DNA of 64,000 bases from Conus ventricosus. Taxonomy: Eukaryota; Mollusca; Gastropoda; Neogastropoda; Conidae. Under the pieces are notes generated by a model. It was not told where the DNA came from. It did not search any database and saw only the letters and a list, made by a program, of their open reading frames with translations. This document shows, one piece after another, positions 1 through 11,260 of this stretch; position 1 is the stretch's first letter; each line of letters opens with the position of its first letter. The position numbers and the translations under genes were made by a program. The DNA lies in NCBI GenBank assembly GCA_018398815.1, contig CM031609.1, forward strand, positions 31,968,799-32,032,798. The letters are read 5' to 3'.

Positions 1-239
1 GTTGATTTCACTTGGCGTTGGCTTGTTATGTAGGTCGCGGCTGACGGCCAGTCCATAAAGTGACGTCACGGTTTTCGGTCAAACCGCGGGGGGTTTGAAC
101 AGGTGTGCAAAACTCGTTTTTTATCTGTTAAATTCTTCCGGCGATTTTTTTTGAAAAATGAATACCGTACTGTATTTTATATGACATGTAGACCTGTTTT
201 TAACAAATTATCGAAAATCCTTAAAGTAGACCTTTAAGA
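1..239. other. Unassigned sequence upstream of the non-LTR element
   Basis: I see no gene here. It may be the outer 5' UTR of the following non-LTR element or host flank. The boundary cannot be fixed because the expected target-site duplication is not visible. Confidence 0.4.
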
Positions 240-643
240 TCCGCCGCATTGGCCGTGCGGTGCGACCTGTTTCGGGGGGGGATGAGATCCGGGTGATTGA
301 GAGGGCCAGTGCTTGAGGAGGCCGGTGCTCTCAACACAACACTTGGCTCGGACCTCTCCTAGACAGGGAGTTTTACTTTGGCCCGGGTGTACTAATCGGC
401 TCCCCTTCTTGGGGCTGGGTCAAGACAGGCAGTTCCCATGCTGGCCATGTGAACCCCTGCAGTGCTCAGCTCTCTTTTCCCGGGGGAGTTGAGCTGATCA
501 GGGGGGATAGGGTTGGTGGTTTCTGTTTGTCGTATGTCTCTCTGAAGCCTGGAAGGGGTCAAGACATTGGTTTTTGGCCCTGGCCCCTTAGTTGGGCTCC
601 AGGTGGGTGGGTAAGGGAGAGATGAAACATAATAAAATAAATT

Positions 644-1990
644 ATGGCTTTTTCTAAAAACATCCCCCCCAAAAAAGAAGAGGAAGGCAGCTCCCCTTTT
701 CAGGGGATCTTTATTCAGATAGCGATTCAGATACAGGGGTTTTGACAGAGGACAGGTTTCTGGGCTTCCTGGCTCGTGATAGAAGGGACGGAGCAGGAAA
801 GACCCTTTTCAGCTCTGAGTCCTTTCGCCATACAAAAGGGGCTTTAAAGGGTTTTAGCAGGGGGACCCTCGCCCATCAAACAGTTGAGGAATGGCTCGTT
901 TCTGATTCAGTGTAGATAAAAAAAACAATCCGAACAGCTGCTGAGGGAAACAAAGCTCGTGGACAGGAGATCAGGGTGACCCCATAAACAGTTGAATTCG
1001 TCGAAAGGAGTGTTCGCTGCCGAGATTTAACAGGTGTCTCAGAGGCAAAAGATCAAGACGGAACTGGCGTCCCAGGGTGTGACGGAGGTGCGCAGGGTGA
1101 CGGTAAAAAAAAAGGTGGCAGAAAGAGTGGCCACCAACCCCCTCTTTCTGACATTCTGCAACCCTGTGCTGCCTCCGGTCATCAAAGTTGGTTACCTGAA
1201 CGTCCGAGTTCAGCTGTATGTTCCGTCCCCGTTGAGGTGTTTCAGGTGCCAGAGGTTTGGCCATGTCAGAGGACCGCTGTTCTGGGCAGAGGTGTGCGTG
1301 TTTCTGCAAGGCAACCCATGATGGGCCGTGTAAAGACCGGCACATTGTGCTAACTGCGGGTGGCGACCACCCCTCCTCTTCAAGAAACTGTCCTCTTTGG
1401 ATTCAGGATCCACAATACAAAGAGTCAAAACAGAAAAGAAGAAAATCCTTTTTTGAGGCCCGGAACAGGTTTTGGGCAGTCAGACGCCGACAGCTTCTTC
1501 ATTATGCTTCGGCCGTAAAGACAGTTCCCACAGTTCCTACCGGTTCAGTCTGCTGCCAGACTGATAAATTCACGTTTTCCAAGCCCTTTGCAAGGAAGAA
1601 TTCCCAATCTGGTGGAAGCAGGTCCACCACCTCCCAACCCAAAGTGAATCCCCCTGGTGGAGGCAAAAAATCCGCCACCCCCTCAGACGCCCAGCAGTCT
1701 AAAAACTCTGTGCTGGGCATTTTAAAAAAAAAACATCACTCCCGCCTCGACCTCCTCTGTCTAGTGCCCGTGCGGGAAGGGATTTTAAATCCAGTGTGGA
1801 GAGGGTGGAGTATGAGGAAGAAACCTCCACCGTCTTCCAAATCCAGACCTTCTTCACCTGTTGGAAAGTCGGGCCAGAGGTCTGAAGATGCAAACAGTCC
1901 TTTAAACTCTCAAATAAAATTTGCACCTTTAAAAAGCAGACGTTGGGGAGGAGATGACCTGATCTCTCTCCTTTTCATCCTCTGCACCAT
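644..1990 (+). pseudogene. ORF1 (gag-like, CCHC zinc knuckles) of the non-LTR element
   Basis: This is an RNA-binding gag-like protein of the non-LTR element. An ATG at 644 begins with a basic stretch (KKK/EEE-rich) but the frame soon breaks. A block around 1040-1230 reads ELASQGVTEVRRVTVKKK and then PLRCFRCQRFGHV, the conserved lead-in to the first zinc knuckle. After a frame change the second knuckle region follows (CKATHDGPCKDRH ... SSRNCPLW, about 1300-1410). The C-terminal part (1420-1980) is basic and Ser/Pro-rich. At least two frame shifts separate the blocks, so no intact protein is encoded as given. Confidence 0.75.
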
Positions 1991-4900
1991 GGATAGTACA
2001 GTATTCCATTGGAATATCCGTGGACTAAATTCAACTTTGAGGAGCTGCAGCTTCTGTGTCAATCTATAAAACCTTCCGTCGTGGTCTTCGGGAAACTCAA
2101 ATTCAAACCCAAAGACCTTCACTCTTTCTGGCTTAATATTCTTTCAAAACCTGCACAACCATCCACGTTGGGACTGTCGGGCGGAGTTGCCCTTCTCATA
2201 CACAAAACTTTGCTGTATAGTCCTGTCGCTCTGTCTACCTCCTTCAGGCTTTTGCTGCGAGAGTCACTCTCCACAAGACTGTGACAATCTGTTCCCTTTA
2301 TCTTCCACCTTCTGTCCCGGTTGTCGTCAGGACCTTGTCAGTCTAATAGGAGAACTTCCTCGGCCTTTTTTGCTGTTGGGTGACTTTACGGTCACAATCC
2401 TCTTTGGGGTAGTGCAGTACGTCATCCAGAGGTCTGCTAATTGAGGATGTCCTTTCGGATTTGGATTTGTGTTGTCTGGGAAAGACGGTATCTGCAACTT
2501 ACTCCACTCTTCCACAGGTTCACTTTCGTGTTTTTAAATTTTTCGGTTTTGTGACCCCTCGCTGGTCCTGGATTATGAGTGGTCTGTCCATGACAATCTG
2601 CACGAAGTGACCATTCCCTGTCCTTCTACAAAACCCCTAATAAACTGAACACGTCCCCTGTCTCTCAACATCTAAATTATAAGAAAAGCAAACTGGGATC
2701 TATTTGCAGCCACTATTTCTAAGGATTCCAGACACTGATTTTTTCAGAGTCCGGACCCAGCAGAATCTCTGACTAACACTGTGATCAAATGTGCTAAAGC
2801 CTGTATTCCAGTGTCTTCCGAAACTCCAAATGCCAAAACACCCTGGTTCGATTCAGGGCTGCCAACAAATTTCCAAAGTTCGAAAATGGCTCAGCGCGGG
2901 TATACCAACGACCTTCGGGTCCAACGCTCGAGCCATCAGAAACTCCGTGCTAAATCGAGACACACTTTTAAATCAGTAAACGTCGGTCCTGGAGAAGCTT
3001 CTGCTCCAGCTGACATCGAAAACTTCCAAGAAAAAAGTGTGGAACATCATTAAGAAAATCAAAGGAAAGAACACCTGTCCCACTGTGATCCCTCTCAAAT
3101 TTTTGGACTCTTTAATAACGGAGAAAAAAGCAGTTGCTAATCTGCTTGCTTTAACAATTGAAAAGAATTCTCCTCTTCTAACAAATCACCACTTTTTGTC
3201 AAAAACAAAGCCCTTAAAGAAAAATCACCCTGCAACTTTTCGTCAGACAACATGGAAGACTAAATTCCTTTCACGTTAAACGAACTGAAATCTGCCTTCT
3301 CTCTTGCAGCGATTCCTTCCAGGTACAGATGAAATCCATTATCCAAATGTTGAAAATCTTCCGCAAGAAGGTCTGAATACTTGCTACAGGTATACAACCC
3401 TGTGTGGTTTTAAGGTTTCTTTCCCCCCCCTTGGCGAAAAGCCCCATTATTCCCCTCCCAAACCTGGAAAGATCTTTAATCCATCAAACTACCGTCCCAT
3501 ACTCTGACCAGCTGGTCTGTAAAAAAGATGGAGAAAATGGGCAATGCTAGGGTCATGTGGAAACTGGGAAACTGATGGCCTTTTGGCGAAAGAACAGTGT
3601 GGTTTTCCCCAAACAAACGGACTACAGGGTTTACCATTTGATTCGCTGGAATCTACACTTCGGAACGCCTTTTTGAACAGACAGCAGCAGTGGCAATTTT
3701 CTTTGACTTGGAAGGCCTACGATACCACGGAAGTCGGGGATACTTCATGATCTCCATGATCTGGGTTTTCGAGGTCTCTTCTGCTTTTCATTCAAAATTT
3801 TTTTGGCCCAAAAGACAGTTTCAGGTCCGGGTTTGGCACCCCTCTCTCTGATGTCCACGAGCAGGAGTTGGGTGTTCCACAGGGGGCATACTGTCTCCTG
3901 CCCCCTTTAGCATTAAGATCAACAACATTGTTCAATCAGTTCAGCAGGGTTCAAACTGCTCATTGTTTGTGGATGATTTCGCTGTCTACGCAACTGGAAG
4001 CCTGTACCCGAGTGTCCAGCGCGGCTCCAGCTTTGCGTGGATAAAATCCATCAGTGGGCGGATAAAACGGTTTCACCTTTTCTGCTACAAAAAACAGTGT
4101 ATTCACTTCCATAATTTCCGTCATTTTTTCCAGATCCTGAACTTCAAGTAGGGAAATCTCCCCTCCCCGCTGTCAAAGAGGCCAAATTTCTGGAGTTTTT
4201 TTGACCAGAACTTAACTTTCTCAGCCATATTAAAACCTCAAAACTGCTTGCCAGGAAAGCACTGAATATTCTGCGGGTCGTAGCGCACACTGACTGGGGC
4301 GCTGACAAGAAAACTTTGCGCACCTCTACAGGCCTTGGGCCGTTCCAAACTGGACTACGGTTGTGCTGTGTACGGCTCTGCAAGAACGTCTTTCCTCCAA
4401 ACTCTTGGACCCTATCCACCATCAAGGGCTTCGTCTCTGTCTTGGGGCGTTCCCCACCACCCCTGTGTACAGCCTGTACGCAGAGGCGGGTGAACCTTCA
4501 CTGTCACCCCAGGCTGAAACTGTCTTTGAAATTATTATATCCGACTGTTCTCAGAACCGCAGAATCCTGCTATGACGTGTCTTTGACCCTCGTTTCCAAA
4601 GTAAGTTTGAAAACAACCCGTAAATGTATTCCGCCGTTTTGGGCTTCGTATGCGGCCTCACGTGCGGAATGCAGGTCTAGACCTAGGAGTTGTGTCGGAT
4701 TTTTCCAAGTTTCCGGATCAACCTCCGTGGACCTTTTTCACAAACCCGAGATTCGTTTCGATCTTGCAGCTTTTCGTAAAGAGTCTACCAGCTCTCTGGC
4801 GTACAAGGCATTGTATGCTGACCTCGTTCAAATTCCCATCCCATCAAAAAGTTTTCATGACGGTTCCAAGTCTGAAGATGGAGTGGCCAGCAGCTACTGC

Positions 4901-5615
4901 CCTGGGGCTCCTTCTCAGATACTGCTGGACATATACATTTATCTGAATGAATATGTCTATTCTGCTGAACTTACCGCTCTGGTTCTGGGTTTGAAGATAA
5001 TCTCCCATTCTTTGAAGAGGGACTTTCTGGTTCTGTCGGATTCGCTGTCAGCTTTGGAGGCCATAGCTGGCCGCAATCTTCAGCATCCAGAACTTTTACA
5101 TTTCTTTGAACTTTTTAGCAAGTTGAAAGCGGACGGTTACAACATTAGTCTGGCTTGGGTTCCCGGTCCCTGTTGGCATCGGCGGGAACGAAATGGTTGA
5201 TCGTTTAGCCAAGAACGCCACAAGAGAAACTGTCCAACATTTTTTATCCCTGCTCAGATGTGAAACCCAAAATTAACGATTATGTGAGAGAAACCCCTGG
5301 CAGGAGGATTGGAAAAACACAGACGAGTAACAAACTCTTTCAGAAACCGTTTCCAAACCTTAAGGACTTCCTTCCATCTACATCGGGGGGTCGTAAAGAG
5401 AAACGGTTCTGTGCCGGCTGCACACCGGCCATTCGTATTTTACCCATTCCTACCCTTTTAAGAGTGAGGAAGCTCCGTGGTGCATTCCATGTCATGCGCC
5501 ACTCACAATGAAACATGGTTTTTTTAGAGTGTTGGACTTGCACGATGTGAGACACAAACATTTTACAGCGGAAGTCCATGAAGACCTGTTCAGGGATGTC
5601 CTGGGCCCGACGTGA
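1989..5615 (+). pseudogene. ORF2 (endonuclease, reverse transcriptase, RNase H) of the non-LTR element
   Basis: ORF2 starts at ATG 1989 with FHWNIRGLNS, the N-terminal motif of APE-type endonucleases; the frame shifts about 45 bases later. RT core blocks are scattered over 2780-4150. The catalytic FVDDFAVYATGS box lies near 3963-3998. RNase H motifs follow at 4852-5215: FHDGSK, the YSAELTALVLGLK glutamate motif, LSDSLSALEAI, and a C-terminal WVPGP block leading to a shifted NEMVDRLAKNA. A Cys/His-containing tail follows (about 5400-5520), as is usual after RNase H in this group. Catalytic residues of the RNase H are present, but the ORF is broken in many places and cannot be expressed as written. 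Confidence 0.8.
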
Positions 5616-5856
5616 TCCTTGAGTTTTGAGAGAGATTAACATTTTTCATCTGATGTAAGATTTTACGGAAGAAAATTTTAACAAAGTTTTGGTGCGTTTC
5701 TAGACGATGTCATTTAATTTAGATGTGTGAAGTTTTTTTTTTGTTTTTTTTTGTTTTTAAATGACTGGTGAGTTGATTTTAAACGTGGTGACAGCCCCGA
5801 TGTGGCCCTTTGCGGTCGGCTGGGGTATAAGCAACTTATCTTATCTTATCTATCTT

Positions 5857-7704
5857 GGGCAACATTTACCTTGTTTTTTAAATTGTACTGAAGTCGGTTT
5901 TTCATTGAAAGAATGGAAGAGAAAGTAAGTAAGTAAGTTGCTTAAATTTTGTTTTTTCTCATGTTCAGGTGTTTTGCAAAGTTTCACACAGTCTGTGGTT
6001 TTTTTAGGAACAGGGTTATGCATAACCCATGCATGTTTTTATACCATGGATATCAAATTTTCCCTTAGGGAGCAGGAGGTCAATCTATGAGATGACTGCC
6101 CAAACCTGATATGGTATAGGGTATGGTGTGTTTTTGTGACGGGGGGCTTTGGAGCAGAGAGAGAGAGAAGGTAGTTTACATATAATATATATATATGCAT
6201 ATTTTTTGAATCATCAAACTTTTATATGTTGAGTTCATGCACTGTTTGCTTGCATGTCCTTAGATTTCCCGATGCTATTCAGTTATTACATATCAGGTAC
6301 TGTGTGTGAATGTGTCAGGCAATATGAGTGTATGTTTATGGCATGGTCAGCCAATATGAGTGTATGTTTATTTGTTTAAGGGAACCGAAAAAAAAAAAAA
6401 CAAGAGAAAACCTTGAAGAAGAAATTACAGTCATTCAGTTTCAACGACAACGTGAAATGGTATCATTATAAATGCACTTTAAACATACAACTAAAAAGTC
6501 ATGTTAAGTGCAAATCTAAAGGGTTCGTTGTCATTTGAGGTTTTGTTGGGGTGTTGTTACCTCCAACTTTAGGACATACTCATGAAATGCACAAAAGGCA
6601 TGTGACACGGTGGGCATTTGGATGAAAAACCCTTATAAATTTTGGGCCCCTTACAGATGACATTTTTAGCCGGGCAGGAGTAATCGGAGTTCATAACTTG
6701 TTAAAAAGACTGGATGTTAACCCAGCGAAATTTGAGGGAGATCAGCACCCAAAAAAGACCAAGTGGGGGCCAGCCACATCCCCACGATCAGTTCTTTGAA
6801 AACGCCCAAAGACGGAATAAAAAGTGTTGACATTTTTTTTTTCCCTGATATCATCATCAGCAATGGTGTATGTCATCCCCCTGTACGCTGTGAGACGTGG
6901 CCCTGCCAGGGGATCGGGGGGTAAGAACCCAAAATCTGGAAATGGATGTTGCCACAAGGTTTTAATATAGATATATGAATATCGAAATTCGTCATGGACA
7001 GGGACCTACCAATGAGCCCCCAGACCCTGTAAAAAACTGCTAAATTGGTTTAAAAGAAACTGGGGGTAACCGCTTAAGAAGCCCCCGGGGACAAAAAAAG
7101 TTCCGGGGAAAGCGTAGAGGGGGCAGGCGAGTGGCGACAGATAAAAATAAGGAGACTGAAAAACACTGCAGAATGGATGGGGAAAACCATTACAGAGCCC
7201 CAAACCATGGTACACAGCCAACAGAGCTGAAAAAATCTGGTCCCGGTTTTCCCCAATTAGGCAGCGAATGACTTTTTGCAGAGTTTGTTCTACAGACTTT
7301 TACAGTTTGCTGGATGAATTTTTTTTTCTACCCACTTTTATGAGTAAATGCAATAGTAAAGAGATCTTCTTTGTGTGCAGAAAAATGATTTTGATGAGGC
7401 AGTTTGCCCTTTGGGAAGACTGAGGTGTGAGAGGAGAGGTATATTGTGACAGCGGGAAACCCCTGCTCAGTGAATTTCTAAGAAATTGAAGAAATTTTTC
7501 AATGGGAGAATCAAATTGACTGAAAGTAAATTTAGATTACATTAATCATTTGAAGCTGGCTTTTTTTTTTTTTTTTTTGTTGTTATTGAACCAGTAAGTC
7601 ATGGTGTAAAGTATGTTGTCTGATTAATTTCCCCAAGCGGGAAAATTTTGAACATGTTGTGAACTGTGTCATCAAAACAAACGGTTTCGTGTGGGGGGTT
7701 GTGG

Positions 7705-7737
<33 letters not shown>

Positions 7738-8095
7738 GTGTTTGGTGGTGTTTGCACGTTCAAGTTTATGAAAACAAAAACTTTTTTGGGATTTTTTCAC
7801 CCCAAAAAAATAATTTAAAGCTGACTGAATGAGCTGTCAATGTGGGGCCCAAAAAAAAAACTTGTTTTCAGCGCCCATCTTGCGCTGAAGGAATGAAGAT
7901 AAAGGGTTGCCCTTTATTTTTGTTGTCTGGGTGTTTTTTTATCTTTCCTGAAAAAGACCTCGCGTGGTTTTTTTCTTGTGATTTGTTTGTCACGTTAAAC
8001 TTTCCCATGCATAGGCACATATGTCGCATACACACACACCACATAACACCACACACACACAACACACACACCAACACACCACACGCGCGCACCGA
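5857..8095. other. Noncoding, no gene recognised; noisy sequence with a GT microsatellite
   Basis: No ORF here has recognisable motifs. The stretch holds A/T homopolymers, a (GT)n tract at about 7708-7736 and CA-rich DNA at 8029-8090. Many short G, C and A runs suggest a low-accuracy consensus. Confidence 0.6.
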
Positions 8096-8097
8096 AA

Positions 8098-8800
8098 AAG
8101 GGCCTTTTTTTTTTTTTTTTTTTTTTTTTCTGTCCCAAAACCCCGCGCCCCTCAAGGGGGTGCAACCCCCGCACTTATTCCGAAACCCCATCCACAGCCA
8201 CAGCCCAGCCCCCCTGCCGCAGCCCCGGCCCCCGGCAACCCAGGGGGCAGTCAGTGTCAATCTCAAGAGGCAACCCACCGGAGGGACATGCAATGCTGCC
8301 GATCACTTTGGGTTTGTTCGTGGGGCCTGTTTGTCTAAGTTGGCGAATCTAACATCGCAGGACACCCCCTATAAGCCCTTCTGAGACAATGATTTCTTAG
8401 TTGTGGACCAGGTGAGTGAGCTTTCCTCCCGGGGGGTGCCCCCCAGTCCGTAAGACACCCCCATGGACCGCCCATAACGGGACCCCACAGAACCAAACAA
8501 GAAAACATGAAAAGGGACCCAAGGGTCACCTGAGAGGGGGCCCGAAGGGCCCCCGAATTTTGGGCTTTTTTTTTAATGGTCGTTGAAAAAGGGTATTTTA
8601 AAAAGATGCACGGATTTCCATTCGTTTGAGACTACATGACAGGGCTGTACTCTGTTCCCTTTCATAATATATCCCGCATCAACCGGCCCAAGGGTACAGG
8701 CACCTGCAGTGTTGGTCAGGAAATTTTAAGCAAAACCCCTAAGAAAAGCATCCATTAAATGGATTAAAAATTGACTGTTTAGTCCCCGTCTTCCCAACTG
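8098..8800 (-). repeat. SINE family A, decayed copy (A6), minus orientation
   Basis: A T-run at 8106-8130 is the reverse complement of a poly(A) tail. It is followed by the same blocks as the full-length SINE at 18983-19830: the CCACAGCCACAGCCC region, the GGCAACCCACCGGAG block, and the block around 8620-8720 with GACAGGGCTGTACTCTGTTCC and the ACCTGCAGTGTTGGTCAGGAAA stretch. The tRNA-like head is not visible. Divergence and indels are heavy. Confidence 0.75.
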
Positions 8801-9084
8801 ATTTCCCAACAAGCGAGGCACTCATTCTAATTTTGTACTTTTCACCAAGCATAGCAATGCACACAAGTGTTCCCCAGGCACTTAACTTTCATTGGGCTCA
8901 GGCCCAAAAAATGCCCGCACTTTTCATCAGATCTTGTGCGTCAATGCAGCTTTGCACTGAAAATCCGTGTGATTTCAGTGGTGTCGGCTACTAGCAACTC
9001 CCCCATTGGAAAGATAGTAGAATGTTTGTGTACAGTTTTTATGTTAGAAAAACTTTGCGTTTGGACAGGGTTGTATTGTTGTTG

Positions 9085-9560
9085 TTGTTCTTCTTCTTCT
9101 CGAACACTCTAGATGGGAACGCCAGCTCCCCTGACGAATGCTGCCATGCACTGTCGGTCCTCAAGGGCACCGTAGAGCTTCCTCTCCACTGATGTTTGCT
9201 CCATCCATATCTGTTGTCTCAGAGCTTCGTGCAACAGGCAATCCTGCAGTAGATGTGCTTTTGTCGTACTGCCAGTCTGGCATGGGCACCGGTGTGACTG
9301 ACCGATCCTGAACTTGGTAAAGAGGTGATAGTTCAGGCGGTTGTGGCCTGTCTGCAACCTGAAGATGGCCACCTGCTCTGATCTTGTTAGCAGGTGTACA
9401 GGTCATGTTTATTGAAATGTGGATGCTCCTGCAACCACTTGCTCTGCTGTCTGGCTTCGATGATTGTCTTGGCTTCCTTGAGGGTTGTGGGCCTGTCTTC
9501 CTGTTTCTTTCTTGCTCCCTCTTTAGCCATGTAGTATTGTTCTGAGAAATGGAACCCTGA
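9085..9560 (-). mobile_element. 3' end fragment of a second non-LTR retrotransposon family
   Basis: On the minus strand a frame (9109-9372, continuing to about 9540 after a stop) reads IFRLQTGHNRLNYHL, then FRIGQSHRCPCQTGS, then HLLQDCLLHEALRQQIW. This is the conserved C-terminal Cys-rich tail that follows RNase H in many molluscan non-LTR elements. The stop is followed by a GAA/AAC-type repeat tail (read on + as TTG and TTC repeats at 9081-9103). The piece is strongly 5'-truncated, and the family differs from the one at 240-5856. Confidence 0.7.
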
Positions 9561-10705
9561 AGAACAAGCGGAAAGGAAGGAAGTGGCAGGAATGTATTGG
9601 GACCCCAGCAAGCACATCTGGTTTTATACAGATGCAAAAAAATAAAAATAAGATGATAAAGTTTTGTTAGTTTTTAACTTATGTGTTTGATACATATACA
9701 TAAGCTTAAAAGCTGTTTATGCCAACCATGAAGATTAGAATGTAAGAAGCACTAAGAAGAAAATGTTCCATTACAAACAAGAACTATACACTGTGTGCCT
9801 TCTTTTATGGCCCCAAAATGAAAGAGAATCTGGTGTTAGAAAGGAAAAACAAAAAAGAGCATTGGTTTGTCACAGATCATTGTGTTCTAGTTCTACCACT
9901 TCAAAAAGTACATTAATCTTTAATGCATGTGCACAAGGCTATATCCCTGCAATGAAAGAGTGCTGTGTCAAGTGACCTTCATCACTTACTGTCATATTAT
10001 CAGGAGGAGAAAGTCCAGAAGAGTGCTTTAAAGTTAGTGTGGATAACACACCATGTTACCCCCCCCCCCCCCCCCCCCCCCCCCCGCCCTGTCTTTGGCA
10101 TTGGCCCTCTGTTGACATAATTTAGAGCGGAATCAGCCCGACAGACTTCAGAGACTTTTTACCTGTCACTGGTATTGGTCCAAAATATCTTTCAGGTATC
10201 CCCTGCATGGCACATCTTATCCTGTCAGTTCTTCATCTTCACATCTTCGGGTTCTCATCTTTGTTTAATTTTTTTCTTGTTTTTTTCCTGTTTTTTTTCT
10301 GTTTTTTCTTTTTACAGTGAAAGTCATATTTCTTGATCATCATTTCATGTGTCGTTAGGGCTTGGACATTGGGGATATGGGAGTGGGATGCGCAATTTGT
10401 CATGACAGGTAGTGAACAGTAAGCGTTGTAGAGGACGGCTCAACATGGGATTAACTAGTGTGAACATGCATAGGATCACAGAGTCCATAAATTATGTTAA
10501 AGTTGTCGCTTAGTCTAATTCTGTGATTCTTCATGTCCTGCTGTCATGGTGATCCCAGTTATTATTTTTCTACCATATCAATGCTTGTGATGGCCTGATG
10601 TTGAAGCATTCACTGTCAGTGGATTTGTTAGGGCTGACAGGTAGGTGTGTTGACAAGATTCTGTTGAGTTAGGGTGTGGAATAAGTCATTTACAATCATA
10701 AATTG

Positions 10706-10770
<65 letters not shown>

Positions 10771-11100
10771 AAACAGAACTAATGTTTCTTTGTTACTCTT
10801 TTGCTGTGTCACCATTCATTCTTGTCCCTTTTTAAAACTGTCTTTTCTGCATCATCATCATGAGCCTTCATGATCAATTGTTCACATGAATGATTGACCA
10901 CACGGTGTGAAAGTATGAATGAATATTAATGGAAAAACTGACCGTTAATGTAAAAAAAAACCCTGATCCCTTCTCATCATCTGTATTAGTTCAGAACTGT
11001 TTTTCATTCTGTTATCTTCTTGTTGCTTATAGTTGTAGTTGCTTTAAAAGGTGTAGGTATGGGGCGAACACTGTGAAGGCTAATCAGGTAGGCCTGGTTG
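9561..11100. other. Noncoding upstream of BANP exon 1
   Basis: No supported coding region was found. A pure C run lies at 10059-10085 and a (GT)n tract at about 10709-10766. BANP 5' UTR exons or promoter could lie here or further upstream, but nothing in the sequence identifies them. Confidence 0.5.
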
Positions 11101-11103
11101 CAG

Positions 11104-11260
11104 GACGTGAAGGAGGATGACAACAGAGGGCGACGTGGAAGACCTGGAGACCCAGCTTCAGCGGGGACGGTGGTGGCCATTCAGGCCCCGGGCCTGGTGC
11201 CCGGCCTGTCCGGAGAGGTGGCTCAGGTGCACGTGGACGGCACCACGGCCATCATGCAAG
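11104..11260 (+). CDS. BANP: BANP exon 1 (putative first coding exon)
   Basis: The exon is bounded by TTGCAG before 11104 and GTGAGG after 11260. The likely start is ATG at 11117, with A at -3, giving [17 protein letters not shown]. The frame then breaks in a GGGG run near 11163-11166. The +1 frame continues [16 protein letters not shown] and [10 protein letters not shown] up to the donor. With one added G the exon ends in phase 1, exactly what exon 2 (a two-base start) requires. An alternative reading has no ATG and is open from the acceptor. N-terminal BANP sequence is poorly conserved, so this is assigned mainly by splice sites, phase and an acidic start. Confidence 0.55.

Larger units (their letters stand above)
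240..5856 (+). mobile_element. Near full-length I-like non-LTR retrotransposon, decayed or error-laden
   Basis: A GC-rich 5' UTR (about 240-640) is followed by a gag-like ORF1 and by an ORF2 with endonuclease, reverse transcriptase and RNase H blocks. The element ends in a short 3' UTR and a (TTATC)n tail at about 5829-5850. This domain order with an RNase H is typical of the I superclade (I, Nimb and relatives) of non-LTR elements. Both ORFs are cut by many frame changes, so it is either an old copy or poorly resolved sequence. The same family supplies a split fragment at 44.6-46.0 kb and a 63-bp tail insertion at 53137-53199. The family is confident; the exact 5' end is not. Confidence 0.85.

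Noticed and set aside
8021..8384. Pro/His-rich ORFs near 8.1 kb
   Set aside because: They run through CA repeats, a poly-T tail and a decayed SINE.
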